A stretch of DNA of 64,000 nucleotides from Cristatella mucedo (Eukaryota > Bryozoa > Phylactolaemata > Cristatellidae). Positions within the stretch are counted from its first letter, which is position 1. Each line of letters starts with the position of its first letter. Below are positions 1 to 11,387 of the stretch, piece after piece. The notes below the pieces were generated by a model, which was not told the DNA's origin, ran no database searches, and worked only from the letters and a program-made list of their open reading frames with translations. The stretch lies in assembly GCA_009760855.2 (NCBI GenBank), contig WPIO01000044.1, positions 3,278,893 through 3,342,892 of the forward strand, given 5' to 3'. The translations under genes were made by a program, and so were the position numbers.

Positions 1-94
1 GGGCGTCGCCTTGCCCCAGAAGGGCAAAGCCAGGGGTCAGCTCCCAGAGGCCGAAGAACCGGACACGAATAGGCTAGCACCCGTGAACCCGGCT
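1..94. other. unassigned sequence at window edge
   Basis: Moderately GC-rich sequence in which I recognise no gene or repeat. A short TTGCCC/GGGCAA inverted repeat lies at about 11-30. The LINE-A fragment starts right after it. Confidence 0.3.
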
Positions 95-380
95 ACACAT
101 GCAACAGTGTCAGCACGCATAAGCATATAAAGAACGAATCACAGAGACCCTCTAAAGGCTGCTATAAATAGGTGCGTTTTAATGTCTTTTTAAATGTGGT
201 CATGTCAGGGGATGCCGTGACTTAAGTCGGGAGTGATTTCTAGGCGTTGGGAGTATGCGAAGTAAATGCATGGTCTCCAAAGGACTTGAGGTTTGTACGA
301 GGTATAGGTAAACACTTAGATTCCGAAAAGTGGGTGGTACGATGCTTATCCTGGAGGGGGAGTAGATCTATAATATATGT
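95..380 (-). mobile_element. LINE-A (CR1/L2-like) 3' fragment
   Basis: This matches, in minus orientation, the end of the reverse-transcriptase ORF and start of the 3' region seen in better copies at 4.3 kb, 26 kb and 56.6 kb (the block around 'ggtctccaaagga' and 'cacagggaccc'-like segments). It is 5'-truncated, lacks the ATT tail and has no intact ORF. Confidence 0.7.
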
Positions 381-549
381 TCTTACTGGGTTAGCGTCGC
401 TACACTAAGGATCACCACTCGGCTCGAAGCAGCAATCAACTAACATTCGTTGCACAACGACCAGACTACAAACTGGCTTCGCGAAAATACAATGTCATCG
501 CATTTGAGAATTCTTTGTGTTTAGAGTCAAATCGTAGAATTTTCAAGCT

Positions 550-1600
550 ATTTTGAGGTTAATTTTCAACAATGCACCGAACCGACAGCAATAGCAGGGG
601 CAATACTTTTGGCAAATCGCCAAGAAATCGGCTGCACCAAGCTCCAATTCTCATTCCACGTAGCATCTCACTGCACGCTCATGCTTTTAACACGTTCAAC
701 ACGTGCGTTCAATCTCGATCAATGCATAGCTACCGACTGCAATGGCCCAGCCAAATACGACAATTTATTATGATCCACCGTAGATCACAGAAGAGTGACT
801 GGGTGAAGCTAAAACTTCTCGTACGTATATTAGCGAGCTGTGTTTAAAGTGCAATCACATCCTTTCAACCAATCGCACTCGTAAAATCGCGAGCAATAAA
901 TGGCAATCGACAGCAATAGCCCGGGCCATAGCTCCAACCTGCGGGCAATATGACTTAAAATTGGCAATGCGAAGCTCCAATTGTCACCGTATATAAAATT
1001 TCGCTGCGTCTAAAGTCAAACGATGGCATTTTTAAGCTTGTTTGCTCGTCGACTGTTAGAAATGCACGGCAATCGACAGCAATGGTCGGGGCCACTACCG
1101 AAATTCGTGGAAAATCGGAAAGATTGGCTGTAAGAAACTGCCACTCTCTTTCCACGTTAACATCTAACAGTGCGTGCACATAATTTGCATCCATGGTGCA
1201 CGCTCAATCGACGGCAATGGCCCCGGAAAAATTGCCAATCCATAACGGTCCACTACCTGACAGTTCCTGAGAGACAGTCCAACTTTCTTTGCTTATCCTT
1301 ATCCAACTTTTCAACGTATTGCAGTCCACCGCCTTTAAAGTGCACCCGTATCCTATTGAGCATTCTCGAACGTACAATCGAGGGCAATGCACGAAAATGA
1401 ACGGCAAATGTCCGTCTTCTACCGAAATCCGTTTCAAATTGACTTGAGATTGGCTGTGCACAGCTCCAATGATAATGCTACATTAAGTTCACTATGCTTG
1501 TACACACTGTCAACACATTTTCACGTTCAATCTTGGCAGCGCTCCCAAGTGATTGATTGCTCGAGAATGATTGCTTGCGAGGGCTGCGACGCCTGATGTG
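550..1600. repeat. degenerate satellite, units about 150-170 bp
   Basis: A motif resembling 'caatcgacagcaatggcc' recurs near 585, 735, 905, 1070, 1205 and 1380. Each copy is followed by a 'gctccaatt..c.ttccacgt'-like stretch and preceded by a 'ttttcaa..atgcac'-like stretch. Unit similarity is visible by eye but low, so this is an old tandem array. The same family occurs in reverse orientation at 48.13-49.87 kb. Confidence 0.6.
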
Positions 1601-2220
1601 AAAACTCTTGCACAGCACTGGCAGACATCTCGCCTAGCACCAGTGCTTATTCGCGGATTCGTAGTGACCGGGCGCTAAGCTAAGTGCAGGCTTTCCCAGA
1701 AGGCGTAGCCAATTAATCTTTCTACCGATCCGGAATCAAATTCGAAAAAGATTTTAACGTAATTCGGTCGAATAGACTGCCACAATTGCCGCACGTTTTC
1801 AATATGCCTTACCGAGGTACCATGGTTCTTAGTGGTAGTGCTTATCGCCCGTGAGCATACCCTGCACTTTAAGCCCACCGCTTGTAAATGCCCGGCTGCC
1901 GAATAGAAACTGCACACAGCCTTTCGAAAACGAATGTCCTGAAGCCTATGCTTAACGCTGCCACAAGTCTAACACGAGCCTTAGGGAAAGCCCATTTCCG
2001 CGTCGGAGTTATGGATGAAAGTCTCGGCTGGCCTCAAGCTCTGACTCGCCGGCGTGACTGGTCGCGTTGACCGCAGGTCCGTCGAACACTGAGCCGCCGA
2101 ACACGGTAGCTGCGGGCGCTTGCCCGGATAGGTCCGCTGTAAATCGTGAATAGGTTGTGGTTGCTACTGACGAACTGTCTTTAGCCATCTTGCCGATTCC
2201 TCCACTTCGAAACGAATCTG
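1601..2220. other. unassigned stretch with one short minus ORF
   Basis: No recognised gene. On the minus strand a 60-codon ORF starts near 2187 (MAKDSSSVATTTYSRF...) and runs to about 2010. It is rich in Ser, Thr and Ala and I do not recognise it; it may belong to a retroelement, but there is no domain to show this. Confidence 0.25.
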
Positions 2221-2224
2221 AATT

Positions 2225-2757
2225 AAGCGGGCGAAGAATAGTTCACTATCCTTAACTAGGAACAGAGCTTTATGAGCCACAAGGCCCGCCACGGCTTGGC
2301 TCCTTCGTACCTAGCTGAACTGCTGCACCCGTTTCAGCCTCTTCGCACCCTCAGGTCCTGTGTGGACAATAAATTAGCGGTTCCATTCCTCCGCTTAAAG
2401 ATCATTGGCGACAGAAGCTTTAGCTCTGCAGATCCTAGACTGTGGAACTCGCTTCTATGATTCTTATACAACTACAACTACTCTCCTGCTGCCAACTATG
2501 GCTCATCATTTTCAGCGATCGTGAGCGGATACTTCCATGCTACTCACTACCTCAACTACTCTCCTGACTCTGCTATGCTTCTCACTTTCTCTTTGTTGCG
2601 TGAGACGAAGTCTGTTGGGTACCGATTGCGTACAGAAAGCCGCTTAGGCTGTGAGTGCGCTATACAAAACTCTCCTGCGGAACACCCAAGTAGTCTATAT
2701 GAATTTGTGGAGTTACAGAAGGAGATACATTACATTACATTACATTACATTACATGA
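2225..2757 (+). mobile_element. LINE-B (CR1/L2-like) 3' end with TACAT tail
   Basis: Plus-strand remnant of the reverse-transcriptase C-terminus. The segment at 2272-2460 reads like the usual end of such ORFs (…HGLAPSYLAELL…, then …FSSADPRLWNSLL). It is followed by a 3' region ending in a tandem (TACAT/ATTAC)n tail at about 2729-2756. The tail differs from the ATT tail of LINE-A, so this is a second family. The ORF is truncated at both ends and not functional. Confidence 0.75.
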
Positions 2758-2759
2758 GC

Positions 2760-3290
2760 CCGCCAAGCAAGTGAATTTTGTGGTAGGAGCGGGTCCTTGA
2801 TTGGCACCAAATCTCGCGTCGATGCCTCATGTCGTATGCGGGCTGCCAGGTCTCTGATGGACTCGCCAGCTGTGTATTGCCAGTCCAACCAGTATCTGTA
2901 TCTTTATCGAACGAGAAGATGCTTACGGTGGAACTGCACGTAGTCTGCAACCTGCTTAAGATTCAAATTGTTGACACCAAGCCGGGCGTCTGCTGTGAAG
3001 CGTAGCTTGACAGCAATTTGTGCAGCACCTAGGACTGGCTGGAGCTAAAAAAACTCGATTAAGTTTTCCATCGGACCCACGCAAACGCGTTGAAGCGGGC
3101 CTAGTAATCGGTCCACAGCTCGGCGGTAGAATCGAAAGCTGAGAAATTCGAGATTGCCGCTTGATAACCACCGGTCTAATGCTGGCTGCTCATACCTTGT
3201 AACGAGGTTTGTATCTTCTTGTGCTGGTCTTTCAAGAGCCTCATCTGTTCCTTTTGATGCTTTTTCTGCTCTTCGAACTGCCACTGAAGA
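2760..3290 (-). pseudogene. possible LTR-retrotransposon gag relic
   Basis: In three frames of the minus strand there are pieces resembling a Gypsy-type gag: a segment near 2950-3284 (…VTRYEQPALDRWLSSGN…) and, near 2780-2880, a segment with RYRYWLDWQYTAGESIRDL, similar in pattern to the conserved gag stretch that reads R..F..R.Q..GE.. ..F.A.L. Stops and frame changes interrupt it. No protease, reverse transcriptase or LTR was found nearby. The call rests on pattern only. Confidence 0.35.
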
Positions 3291-3536
3291 AGTTTCACCG
3301 TTTTCACCTCTCGGCCATCACATTTTTAGCTGGATTTTACGAGATTTGATCGCATTCTCGTCCAGTAATGCGAGTATGTATTCTCCGGCGACCGTTGTGA
3401 ATAAAAGCTACTCAGCCGTAAACTGACACATGACCATCGCTCGAAACTCTGGATTGTGCGTATAGTTTTCTCAATAACAAAACGCCCCTCCGAGGTCAAC
3501 TCTTCACCTAATAGTTATAGAAATCCGAAAGCGAAA

Positions 3537-3565
3537 ACCCTAACCCTGTAAACCTAACCCTGCCC
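3537..3565 (+). repeat. short interstitial telomere-like run
   Basis: Contains CCCTAACCCTG and CCTAACCCTG, i.e. two to three degenerate CCCTAA units. It is too short to be a telomere and may be chance. Confidence 0.3.
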
Positions 3566-3690
3566 CAAGGGAATCAGCCTCAGCGAACGGCTATTCCAAG
3601 CTATACATGTTTTATTTACTTGCCATATGCATTGTTACACGCATCGTGAAATGCCTGTGGAGTTAAGTGCTTTTATTCAGAGCAAGCGAC

Positions 3691-3776
<86 letters not shown>

Positions 3777-3793
3777 GTGCATATATATAAATG

Positions 3794-3828
<35 letters not shown>
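3691..3828. repeat. (AAAT)n then (TA)n microsatellite with internal palindrome
   Basis: About 60 bases of AAAT repeat run into alternating TA. The TA tract contains a palindromic block AGTGCAT...ATGCACT, and a second 'tatatagtgcat' lies at its right end. The tract would form hairpins or a cruciform easily. Confidence 0.9.
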
Positions 3829-3831
<3 letters not shown>

Positions 3832-4319
3832 CATTTATAAGTTCATCAGGGGCTCATGCCGGCGTAAAATCATGGGAGATTTTAGCGATGTGTTCTGTAT
3901 CCGCTGACCTAGAAGTAAGTGCAGCCTAGCTGGCGAACGCGGCTTGCTATCGGGTAAGGATTCAATACCACGACCAGGCTTGTTTTACCCTGCAATCTTA
4001 CCTCCAGCCTCTTTCTTTTTTGACCGTGTCATGAGTGATACTAATAATAAGATTCGCTAACCTTTGACAGCACGTAACGTCTGGGATTTTTCTTCAGTCC
4101 CTTTGTATTGCAAAGTTTGTGTTTTTGCGACATTTCTATCAAGTTTCGGCTTTTCGATAGTGGCTTCCTTCGCTTCTAATTTTTTCGTTGTTATCTGCAA
4201 TCGGTACGCTAATAATCAGCTCGCTTTGCTCATTTTTGTTCTTATTTGTGGCTGTGAGAATTCACCGGTCCGTAATGACGAGCGAAAAACCTCGGGTTTT
4301 AGCCTGCACCTATGAAAAT

Positions 4320-4930
4320 TCACATAATAATAATAATAATAATTCACTTGATAAAGCGCCCTCACAGAACTTAATCTCTCTCTAGGCGCTTTACATTTGC
4401 TGTAAAGTGAAATGCAATTGAATGGTAAGTAAAATCATGCTTGAAAAACAAACGAAATGAATAATATGGTTAGGGGTGACATGCACAGGGTCAGCATGCA
4501 AATGTGGTTAGTGGCAGCATGCACAGTGTCAGCACACATAAGCACATCAAGGACGAATCACAGGGACCCACTAAATGCTGTCCTAAATAGGTGTGTTTTT
4601 AAGTTCCTTTCAAATGTGGTCAGGTCAGGGAATGTTCTGACGCAGGTCGGGAGAGAGTTCCAGGCTTTGGGAGCATATGAACTAAATGCACGGTCTCCAA
4701 AGGATTTGAGGTTTGTATGAGGTATTTGTAGACTGTTGGATTCCGAAAAGCGGGTGGTACGATGCTTGGCCTGATGGGGTAGTATATCTGACAGATAGGC
4801 TGGAGCCATAGAATGAAGGGACCTAAAAGTGAGCGACAAAACCTTGAAGTCAATCCGTTGCTTGACTGGTAGCCAGTGCAGGTCGGCGAGAAGTGGTGTG
4901 ACATGGCATACAACTCTAACTTTGCTTTGG
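4320..4930 (-). mobile_element. LINE-A 3' end, ATA/ATT tail
   Basis: Minus-strand, 5'-truncated copy. The (ATA)n tail lies at about 4325-4345, then the conserved hairpin-like tail (ctctaggcgctttac...), the 3' UTR, and about 93 codons of reverse-transcriptase C-terminus at 4558-4839 (…SLHSMAPAYLSDIL…, …FSSYAPKAWNSLPTCV…). This copy shows the C-terminus of the family clearly. Confidence 0.85.
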
Positions 4931-5029
4931 AGGAAGAGTCTGAGTGTCCGCTAATCTAACTGATGGGCCCGTCTCACTGACTGCCAAACTCAAGAGTTCT
5001 TAGTTAAAGGAGCCAAACTTCATGCAAAA

Positions 5030-5660
5030 TAGTGTGCACCCTTAAGTAACCACACAAAGACTATGTGGATCTTACGCAGGAGATGTTTTTATAGCGTACT
5101 CAAAGCCTAAATGGCTGCCGGTACGAATTCAGTAGCAAATAGACTTCATCTCACGCAATCAAGAGAAAGTCAGAAGCCTAGCTGAGCCAGTGGGTCAGTC
5201 GAGGATGCGAGTAGCAAGTAGGTAGCAGCTGAGAACGGCTGGAAAGGATACGCCATAGTCAGCCACAGGAGAATAGCTGTCGTGTCGTAAGATATGTGGA
5301 AGTGAGCTCCACAGTGCATAACCTACAGCGAAAAAGCTCCTGCCGGCAACTTCTTAAAGCGTATAAATGAAACAGCCAATTTATTGTTCGTAGAGACTCT
5401 GAGGACACAACCCAGCAGAAACATCAGTTTCATCAGTTTTCCTTGGTATGATGGAGCCAAGCCATGGCTGTCCATGTGGGTAAGTGTCAGAACTTTTCAG
5501 GAACAGGATCAGGCAAGTACAATTTCAACCACACTAGTGCCTCGTCTGCCAGCCCAATCATTGCTCTCAATCGTTCAAGTAGGATAACGTGATCAATAGT
5601 GTCGAACGCCGCTAGTGGATCCAGCTTGAAGTAGATACATCCGATAAGAAGCTTTGTTGC
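5030..5660 (-). mobile_element. LINE-B degraded copy
   Basis: Minus-strand copy related to those at 2.2 kb and 15.8 kb (shared 3' region from 'aaagactatgtgg' to the poorly preserved ORF end). Near 5575-5640 the minus strand still reads LDPLAAFDTIDHVILLERL, the motif of the reverse-transcriptase palm around the first catalytic Asp region. The ORF between is broken. Confidence 0.7.
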
Positions 5661-6129
5661 GGACCGAAACGTGCCCCTTCAGCCTGGGCTAACCGGAAAT
5701 GAACTGCATTCGGCAACTATGCTATCGCTAGATTCTATACAATATACAGCTGCCGGGCCGCCGTTATTAAGGAGTGAATTATCGCTGCATCTATAGAATT
5801 GCCTATCGGTTCATCGGTCCATTAGAATAATTAAGACGTGCTTGGAGGGTACGGTCCCATAATGGTGAGGGCATAACTCCCCATCCCTCGGACATTGCAC
5901 CTCAGCAAAAGAAAAAGAACAGCTAATTTAATGCTCACAGAAGACCTGAGGGCAAGATGTGAAGTAGCCCAGCCTTGATGGTCAAAGGCAGAATTTTGCC
6001 GTGTATCCACCGTTCAACCAAAAGCCATCGCAGTTCCGTCAGCAAAAGAAACACATGACAAGATTTCTTGGATTTCTTAAATATCCGGCTTTCATATTTA
6101 TCACTACCACCTGTAAAAGAAAATATGGA

Positions 6130-6260
6130 AAATATGCTTAGTTTGTATAGCGCCATGAGAGAACTTAATCTCTACCCAGGTGCTTCAAATAGGCCTCTGG
6201 GCTTAAGCCCACATAATCGTCGTCAAATGCGAGCACCCTAACCCAACTCAGGAGAGACTT
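6130..6260 (-). mobile_element. SINE-A, badly decayed
   Basis: The plus strand starts with a 'tttgtatagcgcc...gagaacttaatctct' tail and then a weak match to the tRNA-like body seen at 8.09-8.22 kb and 62.69-62.83 kb. Orientation is therefore minus. The B box is mutated. Confidence 0.5.
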
Positions 6261-7339
6261 AATCAGCCAAATCAGGAAAGACTTAATTTCTGTTTTGGTT
6301 GCCCTGTAATTACTGATTTATGTTAGTCACGCTTATGCAACACATAGTCACACTGTACTGATAAGGAAATTTGAAACGGATCACCTAGAGTGACAAGCGA
6401 CCACAGCTCCCGTTCTTACTCGACATAAAGCCACGGGGATCATCTGCCTGACCCGGTAACAGTATGGGCCACTGCCAGATTCGGCTAACTGCCCGTACTT
6501 GTCAACCGATAGCAGCTCCGGTGCTGCTATCCAAGGTATGCTCTTTTCTTGCTCCACTGATAGTCACCGACTCGGCGAACTTTGGTTCCAGGCATCCTTC
6601 CATCTCCTGCTGAGCACCTACTAATGAGTGCTTCAAATCGCAGAGTTGCATTCCAAGCAGCACGCTATTGCGTAGCGCTTTATGGCGCCTCTGGCCATTG
6701 CAGCGTGATTTGAGTTCTGTCTGCCACTTCATATAGCGTACTATTTGTAGGTCATCATTTGAAACACGACACTGTCATGCAGCTGTGAGAGTGCTAGCCT
6801 CATTGCATGCTGCACTTCAGGATAAAATCAGGATGCTAGCGCATATGCCACGAATTGTAATGGCTTTGTTGCCGGCGAAAAGCTGGCCGCACGAGTGGGT
6901 GCCGCGAGAGTAACGTGCTAGCACTCAAAATCTCCAATAGTAGCACTAGTTCCGGACGTTTATAAAGGCACGGACATAGCACAACCTCGACTTCGAGGAG
7001 AGAGAGCACTCGTACCAATTTTATTAAAAGAAATAATTTCCATGTCATCTTTTGTTCGTCAGAAAAACGAAATGAGGCCGCTGATTTTTGACATTTTAAT
7101 TATTCACTTATACAGAAGCACCTGATATGTGCATTGGGCATATTAGGAGGCTCCTTACTTAGACCTCAGCCTTACATCCTAGCCAGTCTGGATTCGACCA
7201 CCGCGGGTAACCAGCTGCAACCGACGTTGTGTTGTCGTCAAATCCCCAGTACTGTAACCCACTGAAGAAATATGTGGTCCCTAAAACGCAGTGCAAGCAG
7301 GATTACATAGAAATTGTTCTTGTTGAGCTTGGCTAGAAG

Positions 7340-7690
7340 CCGACCTGAAGTAAAGGTAAAGAGATAGAAGAAAGGTAGACGAGAGACGTAGAGGAGGTAG
7401 AGAGAGCGAGGATAGTAATGCATGGAGATATAAATTGGAGAGAAATGTGTAGCAATGAAAATAGTGAGAAAATAGAAAGCGACAATGGCAAAGGAGAGAG
7501 AGAGAGAGATGGTGAATGTAAATTGGACAGAGAGAGAGAAAAACAGAGAGAGAAAAATATATGTATCGAGCGATAGGGAGATTGAAGAGAAAGACTGAGC
7601 CCGATAAAGAGAGAGAGAGAAATAATAATAATAATAATAATAAATTTGATAAAGGGAGAGAGAAAGAAAGAGAGAAAAATTGTGCACGCT
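7340..7690 (+). repeat. purine-rich (GAGA/AAT) low-complexity tract
   Basis: Long purine-rich plus strand with short GAGA runs and an (ATA)n block at about 7621-7642. The long minus-strand ORFs here are rich in Ser, Leu, Phe and Ile only because of the tract and are not genes. Confidence 0.75.
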
Positions 7691-8082
7691 AAGCAGAGAT
7701 AATCAGAAGAGAGAAATGTAAGTTTAGATAAAGACGTATCGAGAAAGAATGAGAAGGTAAGTGAATACAGAGAAAGGAAGGCAAATAATATTAAAAACAT
7801 ATTTGTATAGCACCCTCAGAGAACGTAATCTCGTTCTAGGCACTTTAAATTGGCTGCAAAGGAAGCATGGTCGAATGGTTAGTAGTATCATGCTTAATGT
7901 CAGCAACCTGAACATGGTTAGAGGTGACATGCAGTGGGTCAGCATGGAAATATGGTTTGTAGCAGAAAGCTCAGAGTCACCTTGTATAAGCCCTAAAGAA
8001 CGAATCACACGGACCCACCACATGCTATGATAAATAGATGACTTTTTAGCTTATTCTTAAATGCCGTCATATATAAAATAAA

Positions 8083-8217
8083 TATTATTCATTTATATAG
8101 CGCCCCAAGAGAACTTAATCTCTATTCAGGCGCATCATATATACCTTGGGGCTCGAGCCCACGACCTCAGGCAGACCTTGGTCGGGGCGAGCACCTTAAC
8201 CGCTAGACCAAACCAGC
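8083..8217 (-). mobile_element. SINE-A (tRNA-derived) copy
   Basis: On the minus strand the head reads as a tRNA-like promoter with an A box near TGGTCTAGCGG and a B box near GGGCTCGAGCCCC. The body is followed by a tail like the LINE-A 3' end (gcgc...gagattaagttctct...gcgc) and an AT-rich end. It probably borrowed LINE-A machinery for mobility. Confidence 0.8.
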
Positions 8218-8777
8218 TCGACCTGTAAGGGAATGCCGTGGGGAGCAGGTCTGATAGGTAAGCTGGAGCCAAAGAATGAAGGGACCTAACTGCAAACGCC
8301 ATGATTTCACAGGTCGGTAAACCAACAGCAGTGAGTTACAGAAGTCGAGACGAGACGCCAAAAATGCATGGACCAATTCCAATGCGGTATTCCTATCTAT
8401 ACAAGCCCAAATTTTAGCGATGTTATGTAGCTGAAAGTAGACATTCTTGACTGTAGCCGACGTGGTCATTTAATTAATGGTGACACCTAGATTTGGTGCA
8501 GATTCAACAGGAGATATGCTGGAAGAGCTGACTGTGAGCGCTAGGTTCTTTAATTTCCGAATTACGCTTTGTTTGCCCATAATTACTAAGTTGATTTTAT
8601 CATCACTCAATTCAAGTAAGTTTGCTGCAATTCATGTGCGGATGTCACCAATACATGCACCAATGGAGTTGAGAGAATTCGATGTGCAGGAGGGCTGGGA
8701 GGGATCAAATCAAAGGTACAACTGAGTGTTATCTGCATAGAAGTGAAAGCCTAGGTTGTGCTTGGCAATCACATCGG

Positions 8778-8780
<3 letters not shown>

Positions 8781-8852
<72 letters not shown>
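8781..8852 (+). repeat. (GA)n microsatellite inside LINE-A ORF
   Basis: About 36 GA dinucleotides. The copy at 57.8 kb has only 'aagaggaagag' at the same site, so the expansion started from that short seed within the coding sequence of the element. Confidence 0.95.
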
Positions 8853-8859
<7 letters not shown>

Positions 8860-9804
8860 CATAAACCGTGAAAAGAGCATGACCAAGCACAGAACCCTGT
8901 GGTACTTCATACACTATGCCTGCTGCTTGCAGATCTCTGAGGGCACAATACAAATGTGGTATTATTATTATTATTCCGTGGTTTCTCGCTTAATTTTTTC
9001 TGTTCAGATTAATACTCTGGAGTCTCCCAATGAGATAGGACTTAAACCATTGCAGTGCAGTACTACTGATGCCCAAGTGAGATGAGAGGCGCTCGAGAAG
9101 GACTTGGTGATCGATGGTATCAAAAGCTGCCGAAAGATCAAGCAAAACAAGCAGAGACACTCTACCCATGTCTGCACTCCTAACTAGGTCGTTGTGCAGT
9201 CAAAGCAACGCTGACTCTGCGGAGTGATTAGCTCTAAAACTAGACTGGAACTTACCAGCAAGGTTTGAAGTTCCAATATATGAGTTCAGCCGGTCTGCCA
9301 CTACTTGTGCCAGTGTCTTTGATAAGAACGGTAGAAGGAAGACTAGGCAGAAGTTTCTCAAGCTCTCTTGGTCTAGTGTTGCTTTCTTAAGTAGTGGTCT
9401 GACTACAACCTTTTTGAAAAGTGCTGGGACACGACCTGAGGCTAATGACATATTTATGATGTTAGTTATGCATGGCAGCAACAGATCAATGCATCGTACA
9501 AGCAGGACAGTGGGAATAGCGTCTAGATGACTAGTTGTCGTCTTTTATTGGGATATAAACTTTAGGACGAGGCCACTAGTGACCTCCTTGAATGTAGACA
9601 TTGAGGTGCTACATGAAATTGAAGGGCATCATTCCAGGCTGACATCTTAGGGATGGACCTCTTGTTCTTGTCTACTTTGTTGACAAAGAAGCTAGAGAAG
9701 CGATCAGCTAGGTCATCATAGGGATCATTTGGTAAGAAGCTAACCTGGGAGCAGTTAAGGAGATGGTTGATCGTTGCATCAGCATTGCTGGATTGTGCAT
9801 CTGT

Positions 9805-10135
9805 GATGCTCCCAAAGCCTGGAACTCCCTCCCGACCTGCGTCAGAACATCCCCTGACCTGACCACACTTAAAAGGAACTTAAAAACACCTATTTAGGAC
9901 AGCATTTAGTGGGTCCCTGTGATTCGTCCTTGATGTGCTTATGCGTGCTGACACTGTGCATGATGCTACTAACCACACTTGCATGCTGACCCTGTGCATG
10001 TCACCCCTAACCATATTATTCATTTTGTTTGTTTTTCAAGCATGATTTTACTTACCATTTAATTGCATTTCCCTTTGCAGCAAATGTAAAGCGCCTAGAA
10101 AGAGACTAAGTTCTCCGAGGGCGCTTTATCAAGTA

Positions 10136-10170
<35 letters not shown>
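9805..10170 (+). mobile_element. LINE-A 3' end nested in the reverse-oriented LINE-A
   Basis: Plus-strand insertion starting in the RT C-terminus (CPKAWNSLPTCVRTSP-like reading) and running through the 3' UTR (atgtcacccctaacca) and the hairpin tail to (ATT)n at 10138-10168. It splits the host LINE-A between its RT N-part and linker, so it is younger than that copy. Confidence 0.85.
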
Positions 10171-10171
<1 letters not shown>

Positions 10172-10759
10172 ACACTTTTTTATATGGAGCTAGACTTGGC
10201 CTTTGCTGGAATCGATTGGCACAATCTACAATTGTCCTCACCTGCCTGTCGATGGACAGTTAGTCCTGATCTTTTGAATGCTTTTTCAAGCTTGCGCTTA
10301 GTAGACCTAGCAAGTTTAACGTCTGTGGTAAACCATAGACCGTCTGGACGAGGGCGCACAGTGCGCTTAGTCAGGGGTAAAAATTCGTCGAGCTTGTCAG
10401 CTAGTGTCCTGTTGTGGCTATCTACCAATGATGGCAGGTCGGAAGGGGGATTGAGCATCAAAGGCGAAGCAGATATTCTCGCACGGACAGCATCGATGTC
10501 AAGGGTCTTGAGGTTTCGCGATTCACATGTGATTTTAGATGAGAAGGAGGAGGGCACACATTGTAGACTGAATGAGATCTGCGTGTGGTCTAATAAGCAG
10601 AATTTGGCAATTATAGATTAGCTAAAATAGACACAGAGATAGGTGGAGGTGCAGTAGTCCAACGTGAAAAACAACCGGAGAAACAGAGAATGGCAGGCAG
10701 ACGAGGAAACGAAGACGAGAAGACATGTAACAGGGGCTAGGAGTGAGACTGAGTATATA

Positions 10760-10930
10760 GGAAAATAAAATTTAAATGCATAGTTCCGCAAGGGTACCTT
10801 ATATCTATTTAGGCGCAATAAACATGCCACAGGTCTCGAGCCCGCTACCTAAGTCGCCAAATGCAATGGCCTTGAACTTGGTCGTCAAAGGCAAGCGCCT
10901 TAACCACAGCTCTTGCATGTTAAGCAAAGC
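10760..10930 (-). mobile_element. SINE-A, degraded
   Basis: Weak match to the SINE-A body (plus strand: '...ctatttaggcgc...' then 'ctcgagcccgctacct'). It lies directly downstream of MMP exon 8, so read-through of that exon runs into it. Confidence 0.5.
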
Positions 10931-10974
10931 AATGGCGCTGTTGCTGGTGCTGACGCTGCTGATGTAGCTTTTAC

Positions 10975-11247
10975 CATTGAATGACTGGAACGCTGCATCC
11001 ACCGGCAGCTGCACACCTCTCCACTTGCTCATATCGCGGGGGTAGTCAGGGAACATCTGTTTCTCTGTTTCGTCATATTTCCAGTACTCATTGCCACTAA
11101 TGATGTATGTCATTCCATCTACACCCCACCGGAACATGGCATCAACTTTGTCCAGACTCGCTGGCAGGCCGAAGTCCGTTATAGGCTTTCCCTGAGCTGG
11201 AAATCGCCCTTTTAATCTCGTGCCATCAAAAAGAAAGTATCGTCTCC
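10975..11247 (-). CDS. MMP exon 8: hemopexin repeats 2-4 (part)
   Basis: The exon begins after a TATGTTACAG acceptor and completes a Gly codon from exon 7. It reads RRYFLFDGTRLKGRF, then GLPASLDKVDAMFRW, GMTYIISGNEYWKYDE, and LPVDAAFQSFNG. These are hemopexin blade motifs (DA.F... and .YW.YD). It ends in phase 1 at a GTAAAA donor. Reading past the donor gives unrelated sequence into a SINE, so I chose the splice. The rest of blade 4 and the terminal disulfide cysteine should lie in a further exon to the left, which I did not find. Confidence 0.88.
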
Positions 11248-11387
11248 CTGTAACATACAATGCGAGGTGAGCAATTAGCTTGCGTAGACAAGGCCCACGT
11301 TCGTTAAATGAAAAGATCGCAGTAAGACTAGGCATGCTAAGATGAAGATAGACAGCAACCAGATGCAACCGCTGTAGTTGCACCAGT

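Larger units (their letters stand above)
7795..10625 (-). mobile_element. LINE-A long copy, interrupted by a SINE and a second LINE-A
   Basis: Minus-strand copy readable in pieces: 3' region at 7795-8060; C-terminal reverse transcriptase at 8217-8780; RT palm (…YEVPQGSVLGHALF…) near 8900; RT N-part at 9200-9481 (…FKKVVVRPLLKK…); and the linker between endonuclease and RT at 10180-10557 (…LDEFLPLTKRTVRPRPDG…). A SINE-A (8.09-8.22 kb) and a plus-strand LINE-A end (9.81-10.17 kb) sit inside it, and a (GA)n has expanded inside the ORF. It is the most complete LINE-A in the window but has many breaks. Confidence 0.8.

Noticed and set aside
3537-3565. Possible telomere or chromosome fusion point
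   Set aside because: Only two to three degenerate CCCTAA units; no longer array on either side.
5935-6156. Minus-strand ORF after a good acceptor in the right phase to follow MMP exon 8
   Set aside because: The reading shows no hemopexin pattern and no terminal Cys context, and it overlaps a SINE tail.
7238-7800. Two overlapping minus-strand ORFs of about 150 codons
   Set aside because: They come from a purine-rich plus strand and translate to Ser/Leu/Phe/Ile runs; low-complexity artefact.
8083-8217. tRNA gene on the minus strand
   Set aside because: A and B boxes are present but no full cloverleaf; the LINE-like tail and multiple dispersed copies identify a SINE.
8682-9085. ORFs with long Arg-Glu or Leu-Ser repeats
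   Set aside because: Translation of the (GA)n microsatellite in different frames.
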